NCBI GenBank assembly: GCA_003565105.1
Contig: PXDG01000044.1
Coordinates: forward strand, 1-8,612
Direction: 5' to 3'
DNA: 8,612 nucleotides
From: Parcubacteria group bacterium
GTDB taxonomy: Bacteria; Patescibacteriota; Minisyncoccia; SW-4-49-11
Positions 1 to 6,786 of this stretch are shown piece by piece (within the stretch, counting starts at the first letter, position 1; every line of letters starts with the position of its first letter). The translations under genes and the position numbers were made by a program. The notes beneath the pieces were generated by a model, which worked only from the letters and a program-made list of their open reading frames with translations, searched no databases and was not told the origin of the DNA.

Positions 1-33
1 AAAACCAATAAAAGTTCCCTACTCCCACACACA

Positions 34-62
34 TTGACAAAAACCCACATCTCCCGTATACT
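34..62 (+). promoter_or_regulatory. Sigma70-type promoter of the V-ATPase operon
   Basis: A perfect -35 hexamer TTGACA (34-39) and a -10 hexamer TATACT (57-62) are separated by exactly 17 bp, the optimal spacing. The predicted transcription start is near 68-70, giving a leader of about 25 bases before the first start codon at 95. It is the only convincing promoter in the window and sits upstream of the first gene, so it probably drives the whole operon. No operator-like repeat is evident around it. Base 1-33 shows no gene. Confidence 0.85.
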
Positions 63-94
63 GATAACGAAAACCTATCGCATTACTTGAACGT

Positions 95-367
95 ATGAAA
101 AAGATTACCGAACTTATTACTCTAGAGCAATCCTATCAAGAAAAAACTGATGCCCTGAAAGCAGAACATCAGTCACGGATTGTTCATTTACAAAAATCTG
201 CTTCTGAAGAACTCCAAGCAATTCAAAACAAACTCGAAGATAAAGAATCTATTATCAAACAGCAAGTTGAGGAGAAAATCTCTCAGCAAAATCAAGCAAC
301 AGCCAAGACAGTTGCTGCTTTTGATACCAAGAAGGCTCAACGAGTGATATTAGATCAACTCAATTAA
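95..367 (+). CDS. V/A-type ATPase peripheral-stalk subunit H/G (NtpF/AtpH-like)
   Basis: This small protein of 90 residues is almost entirely charged and helical. It is rich in Glu, Lys and Gln, has no Cys or Trp and no membrane segment, and shows heptad-like spacing of Leu, Ile and Ala consistent with one long coiled coil. In V/A-ATPases the small subunit G/H pairs with subunit E to form the peripheral stalks that stop the A3B3 head from turning with the shaft. Sequence similarity in such coiled coils is weak, so the call rests mainly on position: first gene, directly before subunit I, as for ntpF in Enterococcus and the G gene in Thermus. It is slightly shorter than the usual 100-110 residues. 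The ATG lies about 26 bases after the predicted transcription start and has no Shine-Dalgarno sequence. A generic coiled-coil protein cannot be excluded from sequence alone. Confidence 0.8.
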   Translation: MKKITELITLEQSYQEKTDALKAEHQSRIVHLQKSASEELQAIQNKLEDKESIIKQQVEEKISQQNQATAKTVAAFDTKKAQRVILDQLN

Positions 368-398
368 TAAAGGAATATAATCGAACCAAGATAACGGT

Positions 399-2441
399 AT
401 GGGTGTAATTGCGTCACAAAAAGTTCAAATTTCGATCACTAATGATCAAAAACTAGATATCCTTCAATTTCTTCAAAGACTTGAGGCTGTTGAAATTATT
501 CCTCAAACCGATTCAAAAGGTCTCGATCCTGAATCATTAGAAGCTCAAGAAGAACTCCTCGATCAACTTGATCAAGTGAATAAAGCTATTGACACCCTTC
601 AAGCTGCCCAACCAAAGAAAAAGTCTTTGTTCTCAGCATTATTTGATCCTCGTGCATTATATACAGAAAAAACCTACACAACCCTTTCAAAAAGGCAAGA
701 TGCTCTGTTAAAACGAATCAATCAGCTCAATGCCAATGTCGAAACTCGAGAAAAACTTATCCATCGAAACACAGTATTGCAGGATGTAATTACCAAAGCT
801 GAACCTCTCAAAGATATTGAGATAGATATTTTTGGTGAATTTAAATATGTTGCCTTTATTCCTTTTATGTTGGATGCTGAACGCGCTGTGCCATTCATCC
901 AAGAATTAGAAGATATCTACTCAGATATTGAGGTTGAATCTATTAAGAAGGTTAACAATGCCTATGTTTATATAGCAGCGGTACTAAAAGAACAAGCCAA
1001 AGAAGTTACTGATATTATCAGTAACAAAGCCACCCTACTCACCTTTCGATCGGAAGTAACAGGATCTTTTTATGATATGTACACTTCCTCGGTGCAAGAA
1101 AAAGAGTCAAACCTCAAAACACTTGATAAAATTGATGCCAAAATATCTGCCACAAAGCTGACCTTGGAAGAAGCCTGTGGTCTAAAAGATATCATTCAAT
1201 CTCACTTAAATCTCATTAATGCTTTGCACAACTATCGAGAAGCAACTGACACCTCTTCAATTCTTCAAGCTTGGATTGATCCAAGAGATGTTGAACCGCT
1301 TCGAGATGCCTTGAATAAAAAATTTCCAGAGAGTGTACTTACCGTACTCGAATCAACACCATCAGAGGCACCAGTAATTCTCAGCAACGGTGGTCTTTCA
1401 GGACAATTTGAAACCATCACCCGCATTATGGGCTTACCACTCGGAGGAAGTATTGATCCGACTCCATATGTAACGTTCTTCTTTGTCTTTATGTTTGGAC
1501 TAGGATTCTCTGAAGCTGGCTATGCCTTACTCTTACTTGCAGTAAGTGGATTACTTTTGGTACACCCTCGATTGAAAATGGGTATCCGTAAAGTTCTCAC
1601 TGTTATTTTTGCCTCATCATTAGTTACTCTCGTCATTGGAGCAATGTTTGGGAGTTGGTTCGGAGTGGTGCCGAGCGAAGTAGTTGCAAGCGAATCACTT
1701 CCTCATATGCAATTCCTTATTAATATGGGCGTCATTTCTTTCTTACAAGGACTCCAAGTAATTAATCCTCTAGATAGTGTGGTGTCTTTGATGGGATTCA
1801 CCGTGGCTCTTGGTATCGTACATCTTCTGCTCGGACTTATGCTTGGGTTCATACAAGCTGTATCCCAAGGAAAAATCTGGGATGGAATATTTGATTCATT
1901 ATCTTGGTTCTTCTTCCTAGTCTTTGGAGGTATCGTCTTAGCTTCAACCCAAGGACTCCTTGGAGCTGACTTAGAACGTATAGGTGGATTATTACTTATT
2001 GCTTACGTTGGCTATATCTTCTTGATGATCTTAGCTCTTGGAAGAGCAATGGGAAATCCTCTGACTATGTTTGCCAAAGGATTATATGATATGTTCTTTG
2101 GAGCAATTGGATATTTATCTGACTCACTCTCTTATACCCGTTTAGTTGCACTTGGGTTAGCAACAGGTATTATTGCTGGAGTAGTTGGAACACTGGCTCG
2201 TCTCGCCGGAGGAGGATTGGTAGAGCAAGGAGGAGCCTCTCTCATTGTAGGATACATCTTAATGATCGTCATCTTCATTTTTGGGCACCTCTTTAATATT
2301 GCTCTCAATGTCTTAGGAACCTATATCAACGTTGGACGACTTCACTTCGTTGAGTTCTTTGGAAAGTTCTTTGAATCAGGTGGGGTTGAGTTCTCTCCGA
2401 TGAAACGTTCTCAAGAGCATATTGTCATTACAGAAGAATAA
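399..2441 (+). CDS. V/A-type ATPase membrane stator subunit I (a subunit)
   Basis: The product of 680 residues has the two-part build of the family. Residues 1 to about 345 are cytosolic, with coiled-coil stretches near 45-125 and 240-290, and should bind the peripheral stalks. From about 353 (a PTPY motif) onward there are seven to eight hydrophobic segments forming the membrane stator beside the K ring. The segment with SEAGYALLL (from 371) matches the family's DAGYGLLL motif. Two conserved arginines are visible: Arg581 in SLSYTRLVALGLA and Arg647 in VGRLHFVEFFGKF. In this family such arginines face the rotor and control ion release from the ring glutamate. The length is normal (about 650-680). 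The ATG at 399 fits the usual N terminus. The closest purine run, AAAGGA at 369-374, lies 24 bases upstream, too far to act as a ribosome site. A strong hairpin follows the stop codon. Confidence 0.96.
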   Translation: MGVIASQKVQISITNDQKLDILQFLQRLEAVEIIPQTDSKGLDPESLEAQEELLDQLDQVNKAIDTLQAAQPKKKSLFSALFDPRALYTEKTYTTLSKRQDALLKRINQLNANVETREKLIHRNTVLQDVITKAEPLKDIEIDIFGEFKYVAFIPFMLDAERAVPFIQELEDIYSDIEVESIKKVNNAYVYIAAVLKEQAKEVTDIISNKATLLTFRSEVTGSFYDMYTSSVQEKESNLKTLDKIDAKISATKLTLEEACGLKDIIQSHLNLINALHNYREATDTSSILQAWIDPRDVEPLRDALNKKFPESVLTVLESTPSEAPVILSNGGLSGQFETITRIMGLPLGGSIDPTPYVTFFFVFMFGLGFSEAGYALLLLAVSGLLLVHPRLKMGIRKVLTVIFASSLVTLVIGAMFGSWFGVVPSEVVASESLPHMQFLINMGVISFLQGLQVINPLDSVVSLMGFTVALGIVHLLLGLMLGFIQAVSQGKIWDGIFDSLSWFFFLVFGGIVLASTQGLLGADLERIGGLLLIAYVGYIFLMILALGRAMGNPLTMFAKGLYDMFFGAIGYLSDSLSYTRLVALGLATGIIAGVVGTLARLAGGGLVEQGGASLIVGYILMIVIFIFGHLFNIALNVLGTYINVGRLHFVEFFGKFFESGGVEFSPMKRSQEHIVITEE

Positions 2442-2447
2442 AGGTCT

Positions 2448-2509
2448 CCATGGCCTCTTCTCAGCTCTACTCATAAAGGAATTTGAGTAGAGCTGAGAGG
2501 ATACCACGG
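2448..2509 (+). promoter_or_regulatory. Long intercistronic hairpin between subunits I and K
   Basis: Bases 2460-2473 (CTCAGCTCTACTCA) are perfectly complementary to 2484-2497 (TGAGTAGAGCTGAG). The stem extends outward through T2459-A2498, a G-U pair (2458/2499), C2457-G2500 and T2456-A2501, giving 18 pairs around a 10-base loop (2474-2483). After a 2x2 internal loop, 2448-2453 (CCATGG) pairs with 2504-2509 (CCACGG) with one mismatch. No T run follows, so it is not a standard Rho-independent terminator. Its place after I and before K suggests RNA processing, differential stability, or partial attenuation that raises K over I. This role is inferred; a remnant of a small inverted-repeat element is an alternative. 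Confidence 0.75.
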
Positions 2510-2554
2510 TATAGGTACCCTTCGAATATAACCTAATAGGATAAGATAACATAT

Positions 2555-3031
2555 ATGGAAATTTTAGGAGTAAGCTTGGCCGTTCTTGGAGCTGCATTAG
2601 CTGCAGGACTTGCTGGAGCTGGATCAACTATGGGAGTATCCCAAACAGGACAGGCTGGGGCAGGTCTCGTAGCTGAAGATGAATCTCAATTCGGAAACGT
2701 ATTGCTTCTTTCAGCACTTCCTGGTTCACAGGCTATCTATGGATTGCTCGCCTCAATCATTATTTTACAAAACACTGGTGTGCTTACGGGTGAATTTGCC
2801 GAACTTTCATGGCAAAATGGATTGATTCTTGCTTTCGCTGGAATCCCTGTTGGAATCACCTGTCTTGCGTCAGGAGCTTTCCAAGGAAAAGTTCTTGCCT
2901 CAGGAATTCAAGTTATTGCAAAAGACAAATCCAAAATCGGACAAGTCATTATTTTGGCTGCTTTGGTAGAAACCTTTGCTGTGTTCGGACTGTTGATTTC
3001 TATTTTGATGATCAACGGAGTACAAATCTAA
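2555..3031 (+). CDS. V/A-type ATPase rotor-ring subunit K (proteolipid c, double hairpin, Na+-type site)
   Basis: This hydrophobic protein of 158 residues has four membrane helices (about 4-24, 47-70, 88-110, 128-153), the duplicated-hairpin form of proteolipid typified by E. hirae NtpK (about 156 residues). The second hairpin carries the ion-binding Glu139 in LVETFA. The first has Gln59 at the matching place, in LPGSQAIYG. Leu55, Ser58, Gln59, Gln110 (in FQGKV) and Glu139 correspond to the NtpK sodium ligands recalled as Leu61, Thr64, Gln65, Gln110 and Glu139, so Na+ coupling is likely; this is inferred from motifs. One acidic site per four helices also matches V-type rings. Glycine-rich helix faces (residues 18-38) fit ring packing. 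The gene sits in its usual place after I but is preceded by a 113-base gap with a strong hairpin, unlike its tightly packed neighbours, which may help it reach the higher dose a ring needs. Confidence 0.96.
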   Translation: MEILGVSLAVLGAALAAGLAGAGSTMGVSQTGQAGAGLVAEDESQFGNVLLLSALPGSQAIYGLLASIIILQNTGVLTGEFAELSWQNGLILAFAGIPVGITCLASGAFQGKVLASGIQVIAKDKSKIGQVIILAALVETFAVFGLLISILMINGVQI

Positions 3032-3041
3032 GACTGATTCT

Positions 3042-3584
3042 ATGGCCCTATCTTCAATCGTTGCTGAAAAAATAGATAAAGATTTAGCAAATCTATCCAA
3101 GGCTCACGCCAAAGAAGAACAATCGGTAGAGCGAGAGCTTTCTCAGAAGATTTCGAATACCCAACGAATTTATACACAAGAGGTAGAACGAGCCATTGAA
3201 TCTCAAGTGAATTTAGCTGCCTTTCAAGATCAAAAGAACGCTGTCTTTGGAGAAGGTATTCGCCTCCAAGCTACCATCGAAGAACTGTATCTGAATCTTC
3301 TTCCTCAGCTACTAGAAACCACCTACGCAGAGAAGAACCTTTCCAATTTCTTTCAACAAGTGACCTCCAGTACTCAGCTAGCAATAACTGGGCAACAATC
3401 TGATCTTCTCTTGGCCATTGCAAAAACATATGCTCCTAATACTTCTGTGGAAGTTACTTCTAACTCTACTGTATTAGGTGCTATTACCTATACCGTGGAC
3501 CAAACCGTGTGGGAATTCTCTTTACGAGATTTTCTCAACGACGTTCAAGCAAAAACCATCTCTGATGTATTAGCTCTCATTTGA
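3042..3584 (+). CDS. V/A-type ATPase peripheral-stalk subunit E
   Basis: The product has 180 residues, close to the family's 185-200. Residues 1 to about 75 form a charged, Glu/Gln/Lys-rich helix suited to a coiled coil with the small stalk subunit. Residues about 80-180 look like a mixed alpha/beta globular domain, which in the family grips the top of the head at subunit B. No single diagnostic motif is obvious to the eye. The call rests on this architecture and on its place between K and C, the order of the Enterococcus, Thermus and archaeal operons. The gene starts 10 bases after K stops and ends with TGA four bases before C begins, so translational coupling is likely. There is no Shine-Dalgarno sequence before the ATG. 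The TGA stop also supports the standard genetic code here. Confidence 0.88.
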   Translation: MALSSIVAEKIDKDLANLSKAHAKEEQSVERELSQKISNTQRIYTQEVERAIESQVNLAAFQDQKNAVFGEGIRLQATIEELYLNLLPQLLETTYAEKNLSNFFQQVTSSTQLAITGQQSDLLLAIAKTYAPNTSVEVTSNSTVLGAITYTVDQTVWEFSLRDFLNDVQAKTISDVLALI

Positions 3585-3588
3585 TATT

Positions 3589-4524
3589 ATGTCTCTATCT
3601 ATTCCCGTATCAGGTATCGCTGGTAGTACAGTGTATAAACTTCATAGACTTCCCTCTTTTGAAGAATTAACACTTGTACTCAACTCCTCTCAATTTCCTG
3701 AAGGATTGCGTGCCTTTTTGGAGTCTCACTTAGGAGAATTATCATCAGATTCAGATTTAGGAGCAATTAATAGTCATTACACGCAAGAAATTGATCGATT
3801 AATAAAACTCCTTCCCACCGAATCACCTGCGCAAAAGTATCTCGCTCTTGAACGAGATTTCACAGAGGTAAAACGCATTTTTCTCAATCACAAAGAAAAA
3901 GATCAACTCTTGAACAATAAAGCTTTTGACGCAGCCCTTCAACAACTCTCAAGTTCAGTGATGTATGCTCAAGAATTTCGACACCAGCTTCTCAAGCGAA
4001 AAAAGTCTATGACTCGATCAGAAGATATCTTTAGTCTTATTGCTTATATTGAAGAATCCTTCTTAACTATTCTCACTCAACAACTACAATCAGCCTCTGA
4101 TTTTTATCAAGATATACTCAAGGCACGTATCAACACCTATACTTTTATGAGTGCCATCAAGCGGATGGAAAAAGGGCAAGCGAAAGATCATATACTTGAT
4201 CACACCCTCCCCATTCAAGGTATCCCTGCGATTATTGCTCTCAAAAGCTTTGGTTTTGGAGATCTGGTGGGAGAAATTGGTGCAGACCTCGATATCCCTG
4301 CAGCTGAAATATCCGTTACCAGTATTGAAACAGAGCTTCTTAATCGAGAAATTCAAGCAATAAACAAAGCAACCTATCTCGGAATGGGAGATGAGAGAAT
4401 CATACAATACACTGGCCAACTCTATCACTTCCTCTCAAATGTCAAACTTGGCTACTTCCAAAAAGTATTCCAAGGAAATGAACAAGAGACGACCAATCGA
4501 ATGGTTAACTATAACATTCACTAA
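3589..4524 (+). CDS. V/A-type ATPase subunit C (d-type shaft-to-ring coupler)
   Basis: The product has 311 residues and is predicted to be soluble and largely helical, somewhat shorter than the usual 320-350 of the family. Subunit C (called d in eukaryotes) is a funnel-shaped protein that sits on the K ring and holds the lower end of the D-F shaft, passing torque to the membrane. Family-like features are the repeated helical, acid-rich stretches and the segment around residues 180-240 with a helical NTYTFMSAIKRMEKG start, comparable to the conserved 'N..n....lR...' region of this family. The assignment rests on these together with its position between E and F. The start lies four bases after the E stop and its own stop lies one base before the F start, so the three genes are probably translated in a coupled way. 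No Shine-Dalgarno sequence is present. Confidence 0.88.
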   Translation: MSLSIPVSGIAGSTVYKLHRLPSFEELTLVLNSSQFPEGLRAFLESHLGELSSDSDLGAINSHYTQEIDRLIKLLPTESPAQKYLALERDFTEVKRIFLNHKEKDQLLNNKAFDAALQQLSSSVMYAQEFRHQLLKRKKSMTRSEDIFSLIAYIEESFLTILTQQLQSASDFYQDILKARINTYTFMSAIKRMEKGQAKDHILDHTLPIQGIPAIIALKSFGFGDLVGEIGADLDIPAAEISVTSIETELLNREIQAINKATYLGMGDERIIQYTGQLYHFLSNVKLGYFQKVFQGNEQETTNRMVNYNIH

Positions 4525-4525
4525 T

Positions 4526-4852
4526 ATGGATACGACCAAAAGACCACTGTTGATAGGACGAAATGATACCGCTATATTGTTTTCCCTCTTTGGATGTATC
4601 ACTCTTTCCCTAGATGCACTTACTCCTGATGAGATTATGGCACAGATACAAAGTCTCTCCTCCCAAATCGGGATTATTTATCGGACAGCTGAAATTCAAT
4701 TCACCGAAAAACAAGAAGCCTTTCTTACAGAATTAGACATTCCGATGATTACTCTCCCTACCCGACCAGGAGAAGGAGACCTGGCAGTAGCTAAGTTTGA
4801 AAAACTGACTGAACGAGCGGTAGGAATGAAACTGGACTTCCTTAAGGACTAG
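4526..4852 (+). CDS. V/A-type ATPase shaft subunit F (NtpG-like)
   Basis: The product has 108 residues, matching the family's 100-110. Subunit F binds D to complete the central shaft and can modulate ATPase activity. Near the N terminus the ALLIGRNDTAILFSLFG-type stretch (around residues 8-23) resembles the usual opening of the family, a beta strand followed by a glycine-containing turn. A Rossmann-like alternation of strands and helices follows, then a charged C-terminal helix with LTERAVGMKLD, similar to the family's '...ravGi.l' ending. The frame is open further upstream to 4391, but that part overlaps C out of frame and lacks family character, so the ATG at 4526, one base after the C stop, is preferred. 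There is no Shine-Dalgarno sequence, and coupling to translation of C is probable. The gene ends with TAG, after which a 96-base gap leads to A. Confidence 0.88.
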   Translation: MDTTKRPLLIGRNDTAILFSLFGCITLSLDALTPDEIMAQIQSLSSQIGIIYRTAEIQFTEKQEAFLTELDIPMITLPTRPGEGDLAVAKFEKLTERAVGMKLDFLKD

Positions 4853-4865
4853 TTGTTCCCGGACA

Positions 4866-4886
4866 CTTCCTCCATCATTGGAGAAG
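4866..4886 (+). promoter_or_regulatory. Small hairpin in the F-A gap (first of two)
   Basis: CTCC at 4870-4873 pairs with GGAG at 4880-4883 around a six-base loop. With C4869 bulged, C4866, T4867 and T4868 pair with G4886, A4885 and A4884, giving seven pairs. There is no T tract, so termination is unlikely. With the next hairpin it occupies the leader of the catalytic subunit gene. A function in RNA stability or translation is only inferred, and a stem this small can arise by chance. Confidence 0.35.
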
Positions 4887-4890
4887 GTGC

Positions 4891-4916
4891 TCGAGAAGAA
4901 CCCCAAATTCTCTCGA
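4891..4916 (+). promoter_or_regulatory. Hairpin in the F-A gap (second of two)
   Basis: TCGAGA at 4891-4896 pairs with TCTCGA at 4911-4916. With A4897 bulged, GAA at 4898-4900 pairs with TTC at 4908-4910, giving nine pairs around a seven-base loop (CCCCAAA, 4901-4907). It lies 33 bases before the A start codon and four bases after the preceding hairpin. No T run follows. It may shield the A-B-D part of the message or shape the A leader, which is inference. Confidence 0.45.
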
Positions 4917-4948
4917 TAACGACATTACAACGTAACGATTCCAAGGAT

Positions 4949-6763
4949 ATGGTAACTGGAACAATTATAAAAGTATCTGGACCTCTCGTAGTAGCTGCTG
5001 GTATGAATGGCGCTAAAATGTACGATGTGGTCAAAGTTGGATCTCAGAGACTTCTGGGAGAAATCATTGAGCTTCGTGGAGATGAAGCTTCCATTCAGGT
5101 ATATGAAGAAACAACTGGAATGAGAGTTGGAGAACCTGTAGAATCTACAGGAGAACCTCTCTCAATCGAACTTGGCCCTGGACTGTTAGCTTCAGGACTA
5201 TTTGATGGTATTTTACGTCCCTTAAACGTCATTGCTGAGCAAGCCAAAGCTGATGGAGCTCATCCAGGATACATCAGACGAGGAGTAGAAATTCCCTCTC
5301 TCGATCGATCCAAAAAATGGACCTTCACCCCTGTTGCCAAAAAAGGTGACACTGTCGTTAGCGGAGATATTTTGGGAACGGTACAAGAAACCGAACTTAT
5401 CTTACACAAAATAATGGTACCTTTTGGAGTGTCTGGGACCGTAACAGAAATCAAATCTGGAGACTTCACCGTGACTGATACCGTAGCTACTGTAGGAGAA
5501 ACCCCTGTAGCAATGATGCACAAGTGGCCTGTCCGAGTACCTCGACCAAAGCAGAAAAAACTCAAACCTTCTACCCCATTGGTGACTCAGCAACGAATTG
5601 TAGACACCTTCTTTCCTGTACCAAAGGGAGGAGCAGCCTGTGTACCAGGACCTTTCGGAGCTGGAAAAACCGTTATTCAGCAGCAATTAGCTAAATGGTC
5701 AGACGCTCAAGTCGTGATTTATGTGGGATGTGGAGAACGAGGAAACGAACTTACCGATATTTTGGTTGAGTTCCCTCATTTGAAAGATCCAAAATCTGGA
5801 CGACCATTAATGGAGCGAACCTTGGTTATTGCCAACACCTCCAATATGCCAATCGCCGCTCGAGAAGCCTCCGTCTATACTGGAATCACTCTTGCTGAGT
5901 ATTACCGAGATATGGGATATGATGTAGCAATGATGGCCGACTCTACTTCTCGATGGGCTGAAGCTATGCGAGAAATGTCTGGACGACTCGAAGAAATGCC
6001 GGGAGAAGAAGGGTACCCAGCCTACCTTGGATCTCGAATCTCAGCCTTTTATGAACGCGCAGGAGCCGTGGTTTGTCTCGGATCAGAAGAACGCCAAGGA
6101 TCCGCAACCATCGTGGCTGCCGTCTCACCTCCAGGAGGAGACCTTTCCGAACCCGTTTCTCAAGCTACCCTCAAGGTAACCAAAGCCTACTGGGGACTTG
6201 ATGCCTCATTAGCTGCCAAGAAACATTTCCCCTCTATTCATTGGCTTAACAGCTACAGTTTGTATCAACCGAACGTAGAAGATTACTTCATCAAAGCAGC
6301 TGGAACCGACTGGCCAGAACTTCGGGATGAAGCAATGCGGGTACTTCAAAAAGAAAACGAGCTCGATGATATTATCAAGTTAGTTGGAATGGATGCTCTC
6401 TCTCCACAAGAAAAAGTACTCCTCGATACCGCACGTGGACTCCGAGAAGATTATCTCCAACAAAACGCCTTCGATGATATCGATGCCTTTGCCTCAACGC
6501 GAAAGATGTACTTAATGCTCAAAGCAATGATGACCTTCCACCGAGAAGCAACAGCTTTGGTAACCAAGACTCCAGATATTGATATCAGTGCCATTACGGA
6601 AATCGAACTTCGCGACACCATCGCTCGCCTCAAACAAACTCCTGAATCAGATATTGAGCCTATCGTAGCTCTTATCGAATCAATTCCATCCACTCTGGCG
6701 GCTCTTTCGGACACAGAAGGGACAGGAGACTTTGGAGTCAACAAGACTATTAATGGAATGTAA
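4949..6763 (+). CDS. V/A-type ATPase catalytic subunit A
   Basis: The catalytic ATP-binding subunit of the A3B3 head has 604 residues from this start, near the family's 580-595. The N-terminal beta-barrel begins with VTGTIIKVSGPLVVA. The bulge (non-homologous) region specific to A covers about residues 110-190. The Walker A motif GPFGAGKT is at 234-241, with Lys240. GERGNE at 262-267 provides the catalytic glutamate (Glu263). The Walker B strand and following loop, VAMMADSTSRW, put Asp331 at the metal site. SPPGGDLSEPV (about 393-403) and WGLDASLA are also typical. All key residues are present, so the enzyme should be active. The frame stays open to 4853 (TTG), which would add 32 residues, but that stretch has no family similarity and contains two hairpins. 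The ATG at 4949 matches the usual N terminus. AAGGA at 4943-4947 is only one base from the ATG, too close for a normal ribosome site. Confidence 0.97.
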   Translation: MVTGTIIKVSGPLVVAAGMNGAKMYDVVKVGSQRLLGEIIELRGDEASIQVYEETTGMRVGEPVESTGEPLSIELGPGLLASGLFDGILRPLNVIAEQAKADGAHPGYIRRGVEIPSLDRSKKWTFTPVAKKGDTVVSGDILGTVQETELILHKIMVPFGVSGTVTEIKSGDFTVTDTVATVGETPVAMMHKWPVRVPRPKQKKLKPSTPLVTQQRIVDTFFPVPKGGAACVPGPFGAGKTVIQQQLAKWSDAQVVIYVGCGERGNELTDILVEFPHLKDPKSGRPLMERTLVIANTSNMPIAAREASVYTGITLAEYYRDMGYDVAMMADSTSRWAEAMREMSGRLEEMPGEEGYPAYLGSRISAFYERAGAVVCLGSEERQGSATIVAAVSPPGGDLSEPVSQATLKVTKAYWGLDASLAAKKHFPSIHWLNSYSLYQPNVEDYFIKAAGTDWPELRDEAMRVLQKENELDDIIKLVGMDALSPQEKVLLDTARGLREDYLQQNAFDDIDAFASTRKMYLMLKAMMTFHREATALVTKTPDIDISAITEIELRDTIARLKQTPESDIEPIVALIESIPSTLAALSDTEGTGDFGVNKTINGM

Positions 6764-6786
6764 GCTTATACGCTAACGGTTACACT

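Noticed and set aside
2448..2509. The I-K hairpin as a Rho-independent terminator
   Set aside because: No T run follows the stem, and the operon clearly continues with K and the rest of the complex.
2504..2550. A second promoter before K using TATAAC (2527-2532) or GATAAC (2545-2550) as a -10 element
   Set aside because: No -35-like hexamer lies 16-18 bp upstream of either. The stretch is A/T-rich, so such matches are expected by chance.
2376..2627. A minus-strand reading frame across the I-K gap
   Set aside because: It spans both arms of the hairpin and the ends of two well-supported genes, and its protein has no family character. The other minus-strand frames are likewise shadows of the ATPase genes.
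3582..3626. UGA read as glycine (as in Gracilibacteria or Absconditabacteria), extending E past its stop by 14 residues
   Set aside because: None of the nine genes contains an in-frame TGA despite many glycines, all written GGN. E has the normal length at this TGA and C starts four bases later.
4391..4525. An earlier ATG for subunit F overlapping the end of C
   Set aside because: It would add 45 residues unlike the family, overlapping C in another frame. The ATG at 4526 gives the normal length of 108.
4853..4948. A 32-residue N-terminal extension of subunit A starting at TTG 4853
   Set aside because: The family's N terminus begins at the ATG at 4949. The extension has no recognisable similarity, begins right after the F stop and contains two hairpins.
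6774..6782. The small palindrome TAACGGTTA before B
   Set aside because: Four pairs around one base cannot form a stable hairpin and is too short to call an operator.
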